From Kuschelorhynchus macadamiae (lineage: Eukaryota > Arthropoda > Insecta > Coleoptera > Curculionidae), in NCBI GenBank assembly GCA_030620095.1, contig JAUTXW010000136.1, forward strand, positions 1,488,001 through 1,552,000: DNA of 64,000 bases, written 5' to 3'. The notes under the pieces were generated by a model that searched no databases, had not been told where the DNA came from, and saw nothing but the letters and a program-made list of their open reading frames with translations. Every line of letters starts with the position of its first letter. The first letter of the stretch is position 1. This document shows, piece after piece, positions 10,181 to 21,626 of this stretch. The position numbers and the translations under genes are program-made.

Positions 10181-13064
10181 CATTGTGTCCAGTGAAGTAT
10201 GCAACAAATGAAAAACTTTTTCATTTCTCATTTTTCAGGAAAGTTTATTTTTGCTAAAAGTTGGTGCGTCTAAAGAAACTACATTAAACGTATTTCGAAA
10301 ATATTCATCAGTATATGAGGGTTGAGCAAAAATATGAAAAATTATCGAGACTAAAGTGGCGTGATTTCTCAAAATAGAGAAAAATTGTATTAAGAAAAGT
10401 TGCTTATAATTAAAATGCATGCTCAAATATGGAATTGTGTAAGGCAATCTTAATTTTGTTTTTTTAAATTAGGTGATAGATACGCCACTGGAATTTTAAA
10501 TAAAATTTCATTCGTATTCGAGCTGTTTAATAAACGTGCATAGAATGAAAAATAAAAACTTAAAAAAAATACTCTTCAAAAGAGAATTTTTATAGTTGCC
10601 GAACGATTGTAAACTTTATATTTAGGCTTGTTGCACACTACCTAAAAAAACAAAACTACATGGTTTTCTATTTTGCTGTTCATATGCTCTCTGAACTCCT
10701 TGAAATAATTTGATTTTTTTTAATATTAGCATCTTATTTGATGAAAATAAAATCAAAATTGGTATAGCATTAAAACACTAAGGAAAAAATGCAATACTAC
10801 TTATTCTTACGATATAGGGTAAGAGGCTTTGGAAAAGCATAATACATAATTATAGCTGTCTCCTTTTCGAATGTCAAAATGATCAAAAAGTTTTTTTAAG
10901 GCGACGAAAAACGGCTGCAAAACTAAATTTAAAAGAAAAGCGGAGTTAGTACTTATTATTGGAGAAAATTATAAATCATTTCGGGAGGCTGCAATAATTT
11001 TTAATGAAAGGCATCCTAGGTTGTTTCAGGTGGGGTTTTCGAGGACAAAAAGCAATAAAAAATTGAAGTGTTAGGGGAAAAAGTTGAAAAAACCTGAACC
11101 CCTCCCCCTATCTACGGCCCTGGAAAAACCTCTTAAAATCTACGAAAATTAAACGCCCGGAACAATATTTCTCTCAATTGGTATATTAAAACAGTGAAAC
11201 ACAAAGACATTCAAGGACTTCAATAATTTATAACTAAAATTTACAATAACAAGAAAGGGAATATATCATATATTCGGTGTGCCTTCCATCTCTCGATACA
11301 TTAACACGTTTTCTTTGAAAAATACCTCAAGACATTATCCAACATCTGGGGTGTGATAAGGACCACTGCTCTTCGAATTTCATTCTCTAACACATCGAGG
11401 TTCTCAAATGGTCTATTGGCATAAAGCTTTTGTTTTAGAAAGCCCCAGAGGAAAAAATCGAGAGGCATCAAATCGGGCGATCTCGGCTGCTTTGGATAAT
11501 TCGAATACTTTCCAATCCACCTGCCATTGAATTTCTTTCCAAGTACTCTCTAATATTTTGGGTGCTATAGATTAGGTTGAATCCACATCTCATTACTCAC
11601 TTCCAGTAGTATTTCTTCCAAAAAATCAATTCACTTTATAGAAATTGTAACTATCTCTGGAGGAGGAAAATTTTATCTGAAGAAAAAAGACCCCACAACT
11701 TGGTTATTAAATATTCCACACCATACATTCGTTTTCCTTGAATATTGGCTTTTACATTCGATTGTAAAGTGGGGATTCCTATCCGCCCACCATCGGCAAT
11801 TTTGTTAAGAGACTACACCATTAGTACTAACTGTCGCCTCATCAGTGAACAGTATTTTCTTTGGAAATAATCTATGGTCCTAAATTTCCCCTTGGATCCA
11901 AAATGAAAAATCTAGCCTTACATCATAATCCCTCTCCAATATTTCATTTATAATGTTCGGCTTGTTAGGATGAAATTTGGCTTCCTTCAAAACTTTACCT
12001 ATGGTGCTTTTTCCGTATTCGGAATTCCTTGAAGAGGTTCCTAACGATGTTGGAATTTCAATAAATGTTTGTAGCCCTTCAATATCGGCATGTTAATTTC
12101 TGACCATCTGTTGGTGAGATTTTTTATAATCTCTGTCTAGTGAACTACTTTCCTTAAAATGATTGTAAATTCTTAACGCCGTACTATAATGAACAGTTTT
12201 TCCAGAATGCCTTTCATTAAAAATTATTGCAGCCTCCCGAAATGATTTACAATTTTCTCCAATAATAAGTACTAACTCCCCTTTTTTCTTTCAAATCTAG
12301 TTTTGTAGCCATTTGTCGTCGCATTAAAAAAACTTTCAAACTTTGATCATTTTGACATTTGAAAAGTAGACAGTTATAATTATGTATTTTGTTTTCCCCA
12401 AACCCCTACCCTATTTCATAAGAATAAGTAGTATTGCATTTTTTACTTATAGTGTTTTAATGATATACCAATTTTGATTTTATTTTCATCAAATAAGATG
12501 CTAACATTGAATCAAATTATTTCAGGGAATCCAGAGAGCATAGGAATAGCAAATATGGAAAACCATGTAGTTTTGTTTTTTTTTTTAGGTAGTGTGCAAC
12601 AACCCTAAATATAAAGTTGAGAATCGTTCGGCAACTATAAAAATTCTTCTTTGAAGAGTACTTTTTTTTTTAGTTTTTATTTGTCCTTCTATGCACGTTT
12701 AGTAAATAGCTCGAAAATGAACGAATGTTTTTTAAAAATTCCAGTGGCGTATTACCTAATTTAAAAAAACTATAAAAAACAAAATTGAAGGTTTTCTTAC
12801 ATAATTCCATATTTGGGCATGTTTTTTAATTCTAAGCAACTTTTCTTAATACAATTTTTCTTTATTTTGAGAAATCATGCCACTTTACTCTGGACAATTT
12901 TTCATATTTTTGATCGTCCCTCGTATACTGATGAATATTCTGGAAATACGTTTATTCCCCCTGTAGTTTCTTTAGATGCACCAACTTTTATTAATAATAA
13001 AATTTTCTGAGAAATCTGAAATGAAAAAGTTTTTCATTTGTTGCATACTTCACTGGGCACACTG
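10181..13064 (-). mobile_element. Mariner-like element with about 840-bp inverted repeats
   Basis: The element is about 2.88 kb. The left end reads CATTGTGTCCAGTGAAGTAT and the right end, in reverse, CAGTGTGCCCAGTGAAGTAT, with TA outside each (10179-10180, 13065-13066). The inverted repeats run about 10181-11016 and 12207-13064, with scattered mismatches and indels. They include shared blocks such as TGCAACAAATGAAAAAC and GTTGTTGCACACTACCT. The transposase on the minus strand begins inside the right repeat, so the left repeat carries a second copy of its first codons. The divergence of the arms and the broken gene make it older than the copy at 818-3839. Confidence 0.85.
11301..12312 (-). pseudogene. 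Mariner-like DDD transposase, broken
   Basis: It begins MATKLDLKEK at 12312 on the minus strand, inside the right inverted repeat, then continues in shifted frames with SFREAAIIFNERHSGKT and a full-length but disrupted catalytic region: LFTDEATVSTNGVV (first aspartate kept), WADRNPHFTIECKSQYSRKT, NVWCGIFNNQVVG, MWIQ with the DGAP block damaged, then SPDLMPLDFFLWGFLKQKL (third aspartate kept) and LRYFSKKTC at the stop. At least several frameshifts and stops are present. Its length is normal for the family, about 340 codons. Because the first 30-odd codons lie in the repeat, the left repeat holds a partial duplicate near 10910-11016 on the plus strand. Confidence 0.75.
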
Positions 13065-13619
13065 TATGTTTAATTAAATTTAATTTAATTTTAGGTCCTC
13101 AAAAACGATTTCTTTGGTATTTTTGAGATTGGCAAAGATAGGATAAAATATGGATATTTTTAAGGAAGCAGCCGCAATATTTTTCCTAGTTTGGTCTACT
13201 TAAAAAAATTGGCTCTCATTTCGTATGTATGGTGAAAGCTGAAATTCGTTTTAAATAGGTGACCATGACTGATACTAAAAAAAAACAAAGAATATTTAAA
13301 CCCCTCAGGGTGAGGGGAGTTGGTTATTATTGAGACAGTGTTCGTAATGATGTTAATATTGGCGTTACGTATCTTTATATATACTTACTCTGAGAATAAC
13401 GGGCTTTATACAGTTTTGTCTATTTGGCTGTGTAATAATAATAATAATTCAAAAGATAACATTTACCCGTTGTTTAAGTGACTATCAGTCGTCAAGCTTA
13501 CATAGGCAAAAAACGCTGTTCTTCGTAGCGCTATTACGAATTCCATTTGGAGTTCAGAATAACGTTATTGCGAACGTCGGATAGTAATAAAGTAATTTCT
13601 TCGTAGTGTGTAGTTTATA
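13065..13619. other. Stretch without a recognisable gene
   Basis: AT-rich sequence with a short (AAT)n run near 13437. I see no coding motif or element end before the mariner end at 13620. Confidence 0.4.
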
Positions 13620-13899
13620 CAAGGTGTCCCAGAACATGTGGGCAATCTCTCGTATTTGAATAGTTTGTGAAAAAAAGGGTATAACTTCATGTACACTTTT
13701 TCCTAATAAATCTCTTAACGGAGATACAGGGTGTCGAAGTGAAATTTTTATTTTTGTTTTATGTCAATAACTTTTAAGATAATCGTGATATTTCAATGAA
13801 AATTTGTATCTGGGGGTTTTTGATATGATGATTTTTTTGTACGCCCTTGTAAGACTTTTCTTGAGTGAAAAAAGGGATTCTTGTTAAAAGTCGCTACGA

Positions 13900-14560
13900 G
13901 CCGTTCTCGAGATATTTTATTTTCTCCCTAATGTCATCTGGCATGGAATAAACTAATGTTTTTAAATGTCCCCTTAAGAAACAGTCTAAGAGGTTAAAGT
14001 CTGGTGATCGAGGAGGCCAAGCGACTGGTCCTCCTCTTCATAGGGTAACATGGGGTGGAACTCCATCATGCATGAACCAAAGGTTACGGAGCATTTCCAA
14101 AGGTAGGTCTTCTAAGAGTTCTGGCAAGTTGTTTTGGAGGAAGTCCAAATAATGTTCTCCATTCAACCTTCTTAACAAAACAAATAGTCCAATCAAATGC
14201 TGACAAATGATTCCAGTCCACATGTTAGTTGGTTCAAATTGGTGTCGATGATGCGTCACGATAGTAGCATGGGAATTTTCAGCTGCCTATACATGCAAAT
14301 TATGAGAATTTATGATCTCGTTTATCGAAAACCCAGCGTCGTCCGTGAGGAGAACTGAACCAATAAAATTTGTATAATTTCTATGCTGTTTTGGAATCCA
14401 ATTTGAAAATTGCATCCTTCGAGAAAAACCTGCAGGACGAAGCGCATGGAGAAAGATAGGATTTTTCTGAAAACAGTCGATTTTTTGGAATCAAATATTT
14501 CCGTGAAACGGCTATGCTAACAAAACCCATGATGCATTTCGTACACTTTAAATAAAAAAT
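13900..14560 (-). pseudogene. Mariner-like transposase relic (HLKTLVY type)
   Basis: On the minus strand, from high to low coordinate: FSRRMQFSNWIPKQH; LLTDDAGFSINEIINSHNLH (first catalytic aspartate block); HHRHQFEPTNMWTGIICQHL; LNGEHYLDFLQNNLPELLED; LWFMHDGVPPHVTL (second aspartate); then, after a small deletion and shift, RGGPVAWPPRSPDFNLLD and CFLRGHLKTLVYSMPDDI. About 25 residues between the second and third acidic blocks are missing. A 73-codon window (14038-14259) remains open. The N-terminal DNA-binding domain is absent, cut off where the next element is inserted. It is a different family from the transposase at 1756-2811. Confidence 0.8.
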
Positions 14561-14803
14561 ACTCTTTCTCTAAACCGGTTTATTTTATTGATATCGAACA
14601 AGATTACCTTCCTTACAGCAAAATATCGAATCTACACTACGCATCAAAATTAACGCAGCACTATAAATTGCACAGTATTTCAATGTGGATTTTCTTGCGA
14701 GCCGCTGAACGGACTTTGATGAATTTATTTTAAATGTAGATTTGTTTATCGCTAAAAACGCTGCGATGTAAGTTTTTATTAAAATTTTAGTATTGAGCAT
14801 ATA

Positions 14804-16138
14804 TAGCCCCATGTTTTCTTAACAATTTGGTTTTTGTTTCATGTCAATATCTCTATTTTTAAATGAAATACAGAATAAAAGATTAAAGCGCAATAGTTTA
14901 TTTTAACAATTTAACAACTTAAAAATAACAATAATAACAATATTCGTGGCATGGACAAAATTAGAAAAAAATTGAGAATATCAATATCGCGTGTTTCCGC
15001 CTCTACTCTGAATAACGGCTTTCACATCGACGACTCAAGAGAGGCTGGTAAGGGCTGATGGTTTCTAAGTTGTCTGTCTATGATGTCCCACAAATGTTCA
15101 ATAGGGTTGAGGTTTTGGCTATTTGCAGGCCAGTCCAGCGTCTCAATACCCACCTCATGTAAATACTCTTGCACTATACGAGCGACGCGGGGTTTTGCAT
15201 TGTCGTGCATTAACAAGAACTGTTGGCGTATATAAGGAGCCAAAGGAACAATATGTTCGGGTAAGATATCAGTAATGTACCGTTCACTGTTTAATGGACC
15301 ACCACGTAAAGAAATAAGTTCTGTTCGGGCAGTCAAAGAAATTCCTCCCCAAACCATTACAGAACCTCCATTAAATACCGTGGTTTGTCGAATGTTACAC
15401 TGTGGCCTGCGTAGTACTCGTAGGCGTCGGTCGGAGCTATACAAACAAAACCTCGACTCGTCCGTGAACAAGACTCGCTCCCAATCCTCAAGATTCCAGT
15501 TTACATGCTGTCTGGCGAATTGCAGTCTCGCTCTACGATGGTTTGCGTTTAACCTCGGCCCTCTTGCTGGAATTCGGAATCTTAAATTCTGTTCTGCAAG
15601 TCGTCTTATTACAGTGGATACACTTATTTGGACGTTATGTGTAGCGCTAAGTTGTACCTGAAGATTTCTTGCTGTTACAAAACGTTCTCTCAAAGCAGGT
15701 AATTGAATGAAACGATCCTGGTTCACTGTTGTTCCTCGGTGCCTTCCTTGCCCATAGCGTCGATTATGATCGTTAGTTTCCTCAAAACAGTGGACAACGC
15801 GCGATATTGATGAATGAGGAACTCCTAGTCTCCCAGCTATAGTACGGTAGCTTAATCCTTCCTCGGCCAATGTAATTGCTGCTACGCATTCGTCACGAGA
15901 CAAATTCCTTGTTTGACGCTCCATAGCCAAAATTTTAACACTTATCAAAGATAAAATTGACACATAATAAACAAACATGACAGTTTGTCAGACTTGTTCA
16001 TTTCATGGCCTACCCTATTTTAAGATGTTGAATTGTTAAAATAAACTAGTGCGCTTTAATCTTTTGCTCTGTATTTCATTTAAAAATAGAGATATTGACA
16101 TGAAACAAAAACCAAATTGTCAAGAAAACATTGGGCTA
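14804..16138 (-). mobile_element. Tc1-like transposon, 1335 bp, nearly intact
   Basis: Inverted repeats of about 114 bp (14804-14918 and 16025-16138) begin TAGCCCAATGTTTTCTTGAC (C for A at one position on the left) and differ at only a few bases. TA lies outside at 14802-14803 and 16139-16140. The size and single-gene layout are standard for Tc1. It interrupts the fold-back element at 14635-16404 and is among the youngest insertions in the window. Confidence 0.9.
15022..15924 (-). CDS. Tc1-type DD34E transposase with a C-terminal frameshift
   Basis: This transposase should cut at the Tc1 inverted repeats and reinsert at TA. Counting from MERQTRNLSRDE (the ATG at 15924, preferred to one 54 bp upstream because family members begin here), residues 5-50 form the first helix-turn-helix (LSYRTIAGRLGVPHSSISRV). 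A basic GRHRG linker follows at 60-64, a second HTH to about 120, and then the catalytic domain: D155 (LFTDESRF), D241 (LLMHDNAKPR) and E276 (NLNPIEHLWD), with exactly 34 residues between the last two. The frame ends at residue 300 (LESSM). A one-base shift later, the next frame reads VKAVIQSRGGNTRY and stops at 14981, which is the normal Tc1 tail. Only the last 15 or so residues are therefore lost to a frameshift. Confidence 0.9.
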   Translation of the reverse strand: MERQTRNLSRDECVAAITLAEEGLSYRTIAGRLGVPHSSISRVVHCFEETNDHNRRYGQGRHRGTTVNQDRFIQLPALRERFVTARNLQVQLSATHNVQISVSTVIRRLAEQNLRFRIPARGPRLNANHRRARLQFARQHVNWNLEDWERVLFTDESRFCLYSSDRRLRVLRRPQCNIRQTTVFNGGSVMVWGGISLTARTELISLRGGPLNSERYITDILPEHIVPLAPYIRQQFLLMHDNAKPRVARIVQEYLHEVGIETLDWPANSQNLNPIEHLWDIIDRQLRNHQPLPASLESSM

Positions 16139-16404
16139 TAATTTGCATCAAGCGTATACCCGTTGTTACGGCCGAAACGATCCACAGGGTGTTTCAAATG
16201 TTCTGGAAAAAAATTGCTCTCATTATTGGCCCCTGTATATGCTCAAAACTAAAATTTTAATAAAAACTCAAATCGCGGCGTTTTTAGCGATAAACAAATC
16301 TACATTTAAAAAAAAATCATCAAAATCCGTTCAGCGGTTCGCAAGAAAATCCACATTAAAATGCTGTGCAATTTACAGTGGTGCGTTAATTTTGATGCGT
16401 AGTG

Positions 16405-17775
16405 TATTTGTAAATTTTTAGGCAATTTCTGGCAAAACAATTTTTGCTGATTCTTTACTGCTTAAATGCCTAGAAAGTTATTATTCCCAATAAATATCTA
16501 TCTACCTATTTTTAAAAATATTTGTTTCAGAACAGTATGAAAATTTCTAAATTTTGCTGTTGAAAATCAAACGCCTCAATTCTGTCTAATCCAAATATCC
16601 CGAGAACGATTGTTCGTTGCGACTTCTAACAACTAATGTCAGGTTGCCCCTGTGGACTCTCGGTGCGTGTATTAGTCGTGTGGTGTCTAGTCCTACACAC
16701 CTACACATAACCTTGACGGCTGTTTTTGATTAACAAGTGTACGCTAGTTTGATACATTCGGTTACGGATATTTATGCTATACATATCAGTAAAAATCTCA
16801 TTTAAAAAAATTTAGAGGTTAGGAATGCTATACGCTTTTTTGGACAGCTGCAAATATATTTCTCTAAAATAAATTACGACATCAAAAGTTACAAGAAACT
16901 GTGAAACCCGTATTTAAACATTTTAAGCAGTTCAGAAATTATGGGGAAAATATTATTTTTTAATTACCTCAATAAATACGTAAACGTATTTGAAAACGAA
17001 ATTACGGGGAATTTTTTGGGTACTTTCCGACACAATAACCTGTTTTTTTTCTTCTATTTTTTAAACCCCTTTCAGACAGAAATCCAATAGAACCGACATT
17101 TATAAATTTATGGAGTTTATATAAATTAACAGACAATATACAATATTAAAGAAATGATTAATTTATGTTCTTAAATAAATTATTAATAGGCTAGATTTTT
17201 TTTAATGAAAATGCACATACACTTAAACCCGCAAGTTTAAAATACAAATCGTGAAAACGACTCTTTAACGCGTAAATGCACAAACATAGATCGAAGCGAT
17301 AAAAAAATATCGGAGAAATATTTGCTTTAAACAAACCAAAACTCAGCCATGACATCTATCACAACTGACATGTCAAATAGCTCTGTAAATTTTATTATCA
17401 TCCTAGGCCAAGGCCACCTATCATTTCGCGTCGTTTATGGATCGATACCTATCGATTTTTGACCGATATGTGCACAAATAATTTCGATTACTATTCGCAG
17501 TAAGCGGCAAAATGAGGTTAAAGTTGGAATTTAAATTATCAACTTTAAAAAATTGCAGTAAGTTAACCGTCAAAGTTATAAACTCGAAATTGGGTCACGG
17601 TCTACCTAAAACTAGAGGAGAAAGGTGCAAATATAATATAAACTTTTTTTTAATAGAATTGAGTTAAATTTAGCAAAAAGGTACTTTAGACAATAACACA
17701 CCAAAATGTAAAAGCAAATTTGTAATAATATATTTTTACAAAAAAAGCTTTGAAAAATACTACAAAATTGTAGTA
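16405..17775. other. 1.4-kb stretch without a recognisable gene
   Basis: AT-rich, with a GC-richer patch at 16600-16740. A palindromic ATCGATACCTATCGAT sits at about 17440-17456. I found no coding motif, element end or tandem repeat. It lies between the fold-back element and the pogo relic and may be unrecognised transposon DNA. Confidence 0.35.
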
Positions 17776-19023
17776 TATAAATCTAAGAAATTATATCACT
17801 TTGAGCACATTAAACATTGAACCCACAATTCTCCCCTCTGACCAGCAGAAAACGCATTCTGACAAAACATGCATTGAGCATCGTTCTCATTCGGTTCCAA
17901 CTGTCCCGGCATATCTTCCCAGAATCGTCAAGTCTTACATCTTCGCCTGAATCCTCTGATTCATCGGAAAAAACTGCACTCTTTGGACGTTTAATTTTGT
18001 ACTTGTTTCGAGGATTTTCCCGAAGACAAGTTTCTTTTAACGCCACGCGTTTTTGCCTCATTTTCAGTTTTTTTATTTATTGACTCATTTAGTTCGTTCT
18101 TGTAATTCGAGGTAATCACAGTAGATCCAATTGTCTCGTCCTCTGTTGGTTTTTTTGCGGATTGTGTTTGGGACTGGAGATATTTCCAGCGGTGAAACAA
18201 ACTGCTGGATTGAAAATTCATCAACTTCTGAGACAGACTTTTGATCTTGGTCTTGGTCAGCAGATGCTTACAGGTGCAGAGCATGAAGTTTCCTTGACAG
18301 GGGTAATCGAAAATTTAGAGCCTGAATATTTAGAGCATGAAGGTTTATCGATAGGGGCAATCGAAGATTTGGAGCATGAAGGTTTATTGACAGGGGCAAT
18401 AAAAGTTCCTCGATAGAGGCAATCGAAGGTTTAGAGTAGGAGGGTTTGCCGATAGGAGTAGTAGAAGTTTTTGTTGTATTGACTTCTTGAATGGTAACGG
18501 TAATTCCTCTTTTCGTTGCATTTGTTTTTCAAGGAGAACAAAAAACCGTCAACTCTTTCTTTACGAAAACTGCAGCTGTTGCAAATGATGTCCCCGTTGG
18601 CTTCCTTATTGACAATGTTGGATGTCGCTTTAAAAACAAATCAATCTAGGCTCTGCCTGCAATTCCAGATGCAGAAAACGGGTGTTTGATTTTATTTCTT
18701 ATGGCCAACTCATAAGCCATGCGCCTCAGATCTGTCATTGTAAGACCATAAAATTTGGACTCCATTTTTAAAATGTAATCAACTAGGAGCTTCTCGAGCT
18801 CGGATCCCAAAACACATTTTCTTCCAAGCTTGGTTGCTGCAACCTCATCTGGTGGAGAAGTATGATTTTGACTCTGCGTTGTATGAGGAACCCTATAGGT
18901 TTTGGATGCCTTGAGATATCCCATTGTTTTTTCTGTGACTGCCCTAATGGCCCTAGCCATGTCCTCTTCCTTGTATTACTTTCTTGAATTATTGCAAGAC
19001 CGCCGTATATTTTTTCGTGGCAT
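17775..19023 (-). pseudogene. pogo/Tigger-like transposase with the catalytic core deleted
   Basis: It starts MPRKNIRRSCNNSRK at 19023; an in-frame stop follows, then DMARAIRAVTEKTMGYLKAS (psq-type HTH). Next comes a CENP-B-type HTH: KLGRKCVLGSELEKLLVDYI, then FYGLTMTDLRRMAYELAIRN and HPFSASGIAGRA at 18646. The DDE domain that should follow is missing. After disrupted low-complexity sequence with a short tandem repeat, the frame MRQKRVALKETCLRENPRNK resumes near 18060. It runs through an acidic stretch (SDESEDSGEDVRLDD) to a cysteine-rich end, CMFCQNAFSAGQ, ELWVQC, LMCSK, which resembles the C-terminal zinc finger of insect pogo-like transposases. The copy is dead. A (G)GTATTCCATATT-containing motif at 19424-19465 could be its 5' end. 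Confidence 0.75.
18285..18460. repeat. Degenerate minisatellite, unit about 40-60 bp
   Basis: The phrase GAGCATGAAGGTTTATCGAT, followed by AGGGGCAATCGAAGATTT, recurs four times with changes (near 18285, 18337, 18373 and 18436). It lies in what was the low-complexity part of the pogo transposase, where the minus strand would encode repeats like KPSCSKSSIAPI. Confidence 0.6.
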
Positions 19024-19039
19024 CCTAAAAGAAATAATA

Positions 19040-19660
19040 AAAATACCAATAAGAAATGCGAAAAAAAGTGGTGCAAATATAGAATACTAGTGTTCCATAT
19101 TACCGGCAACTCACGTCATCAATATTTGAGGTTAGATCTAGCCTATCATGATCAAAAAACTAAACAAAAACAATATCATCTTAAACTTTAGTTTATATAC
19201 AGTGGCATCGTAATAAATAATCAAATAAAAACATGCAAATAAAAAAATTTGACTTGCATTTTTACTTACGTGTTTTATCGGCATACGAAATTCACAAGTG
19301 CACACGTGGTAAACCGAAACCATAGAAAAACTACGGGCGGTATATCGCGTCTCATAAAGATCGTAAACATTCATAAGTTTAGCTATTTTTCGACAGAGGG
19401 TGGCACTTGGTTTGGTCAAAACCAAGGTATTCCATATTACAAGCATATTCCATATTTGCACCTTCTCCTCTATCTTGTTTCGTAAAAAAAATACCCTATG
19501 GACTGAAATATATTAGTTTCTTCATAATGCAAGTTAATGTTAAAAAATGTACGTACGTGAGTATAAGAATAACAAATACTTTTTTACAGCTGCAAGAAAA
19601 GACTTATTAAAGAATTTTGGTCCGAAATTATTTGTACTTATACATGATCTCCTTAATCTT
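19040..19660. other. Spacer between pogo and non-LTR relics
   Basis: There is no convincing gene. GGTGCAAATATAGAATAC at 19071 and its near-complement GTATTCCATATTTGCACC at about 19430-19465 form an imperfect inverted pair. They may mark pogo ends or a small MITE. Confidence 0.3.
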
Positions 19661-19667
19661 TAAAACT

Positions 19668-21300
19668 CTATGTTAATGTCATGTTTATATCTAGTGTCAT
19701 GGGCGTGACCCTCAGAACAGAGAACATATTAATATTCATTTTAACATGGGTTAAGCATGCCAGGATAAACATAGATGGCAAGGTTAGTATGCCCAACTGT
19801 ACGAATGATTCTCTAACATCTGCCCTGCAACTCAAACAAAGTCTGAAGATCCTCTCCGCGTGTGCACTATGACCCCAAGCAAGAATGGCATAATTGCAGT
19901 GCATCTGCAATAATGCATGATAAGCCATAATTAAGATCTTCTTTTCAACAGTCTTTTTTAAGTTTTTTTTACAGAAAAATTGTTCGAGGTATTTTTTTAG
20001 CCAATTGTTCTGTATGGATATCAAAGCCGAGAGTACTATCGAGGTATACACCAAGAAGCTTCACAGAATCAGTTATGGATCTATGCACCACAACCTCCCG
20101 ATGTATCTATCTATCTATGTATCTCGAAGACTAAATATTATTTTTTCTGTCTTTGACATATCTAAAGAAAGCTTATTGGCATTAAACCAACTCTCCAAAC
20201 CTACTATTGACTGTTGCATTGCAATTACAATTTGTTGGAGACTATCATTTCTTACGACAGCTGTAGTATCATCGGCAAATATCACTAATTTATTGTTTGT
20301 CGCTGTTTCAATGTCATTTATATATATTAAAAAAAGCAGAGGACGCAGAATGGATCCCTGTGGCACTCCATGTTTCATTTTGAATGGGTCAGATAATCTT
20401 CCTCCAAAGAAAGGGTACTGAGACCAGCCAGTCAGATACCCCCTCATCAAACCAATACTAGGCTCACAAAATCCATAGTGCCTTAGTTTATCAAGAAGTA
20501 CCTCGTGACACACACAGTCAAAGGCCTTGGACAAGTCGCCCAGAACTGCTCCGATATATTGACCGGCTTCAAAGCCCTCCACTATGTATTCCATCAAGGA
20601 TAAAATGCAGTTGTTGTTGACTTGGACTTCATGAATCCAAACTGGCTATTCAAAAATAAGTTGTTAACTTCAAAATAGGTATATATTTGGTCTTTCAACA
20701 AATATTCAAAAACTTTAGATAACACAGGGATCAGACTGCTTGGCCTATAGTTATTCACATCTCTATGATCACCCTTTTTAAACACTGGAATGACTTTTGA
20801 TATTCTAAAAACCTTAGGATAGAAACCCTTACGAATACAAGAATTAATTAAATAGGTAAGCGGCATAATCAAAGTATCCCTTAATTTCTGCAATAGAATG
20901 GTGTTAAATCCAAAAATATCTCGACTAGTTTTAGGTTTTAGCTGATTTATAGCATCTCGCACTTCATTTAATGTAACTTCTCTGAAGGAGAAGACACCAG
21001 CAGGAAGATTCAAATCGCACTGTAAAAGATACCTTTGATAATCCGCACCATTTTGAGGCAATTTCTTCTATCCTTCCCACAGACTAGTCTTTTGACATAG
21101 GTTAAAATTATCACAGAGAATTTGCATGAAAATATCACATTTTTCGGAAGCATCCCTCTTTGATTTTATAAAATTCCAGTCTATGCTACTCAATATATTG
21201 AAAAGGTTATTTATACCTTGTGCGGTGATAGGTTGGTGATACTCTATAGACTGTCCAGTGTTTTGTTGCATAACAATATTTTTAATATCTATCTCAACCG
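19668..21300 (-). pseudogene. Non-LTR reverse transcriptase, CR1/jockey type, FADD kept
   Basis: Four minus-strand pieces follow one another. 21271-21068 is the linker after the endonuclease (WNFIKSKRDASEKCDIF). 21061-20594 is the RT fingers (NLPAGVFSFREVTLNEV, KVIPVFKKGDHRDVNNYRPS, QFGFMKSKST). 20597-20115 is the palm, with GAVLGDLSKAFDCVCHEVLL, GVPQGSILRPLLFLIYIND and LVIFADDTTAVV, so the FADD catalytic pair is intact. 20054-19668 is the thumb and C-terminus (QMHCNYAILAWGHS). Frameshifts separate the pieces, and the endonuclease is missing because the next non-LTR element is inserted at about 21300. It is dead but only moderately decayed. Confidence 0.85.
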
Positions 21301-21308
21301 CTAAATGG

Positions 21309-21314
21309 TAGCTA

Positions 21315-21345
<31 letters not shown>

Positions 21346-21346
21346 T
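21309..21346. repeat. (AAT)n run: 3' tail of a non-LTR element
   Basis: About ten AAT units on the plus strand, which is (ATT)n on the minus strand. It lies at the 3' end of the element at 21309-24800, as expected for non-LTR families that end in short tandem repeats, and marks the insertion point in the older RT relic. Confidence 0.7.
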
Positions 21347-21626
21347 CTCCTTTAATTGCCAACAACATGAAACAAATCACAAAGCAACGTCAAAAATATC
21401 GGTGTCTACGACACCCTTAAGATATCTTAAGTATTCACTCAACATAATTAGCCATACACACTATATAGCAGATAGACAAGTGAATCAGAAGAATAGTATC
21501 TATCAGATTTAAAATATAGGATTTAAAAATATAGTAAACTAGTTTAAAAATAAATACATATAGTTTAAAAACAAGATAATATGAAACAGAAGACAAAGCT
21601 ATCACAATTACATTCTAAAAAATATT

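Larger units (their letters stand above)
14635..16404. mobile_element. Fold-back MITE split by a Tc1 insertion
   Basis: Left half 14635-14803 and right half 16235-16404 are inverted copies. Both outer ends read CACTACGCATCAAAATTAAC inward, with TA outside (14633-14634, 16405-16406). About 95 bp at 16141-16235 is unpaired and would be the loop. Removing the 1335-bp Tc1 at 14804-16138 and one TA leaves a hairpin-type element of about 430 bp without genes. Confidence 0.8.

Noticed and set aside
15275..15661. 128-codon plus-strand frame inside the Tc1 element
   Set aside because: It is an antisense shadow of the transposase coding region.
17440..17456. ATCGATACCTATCGAT as a regulatory (DRE-like) promoter element
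   Set aside because: A short palindrome in AT-rich DNA with no gene start nearby; chance is enough.
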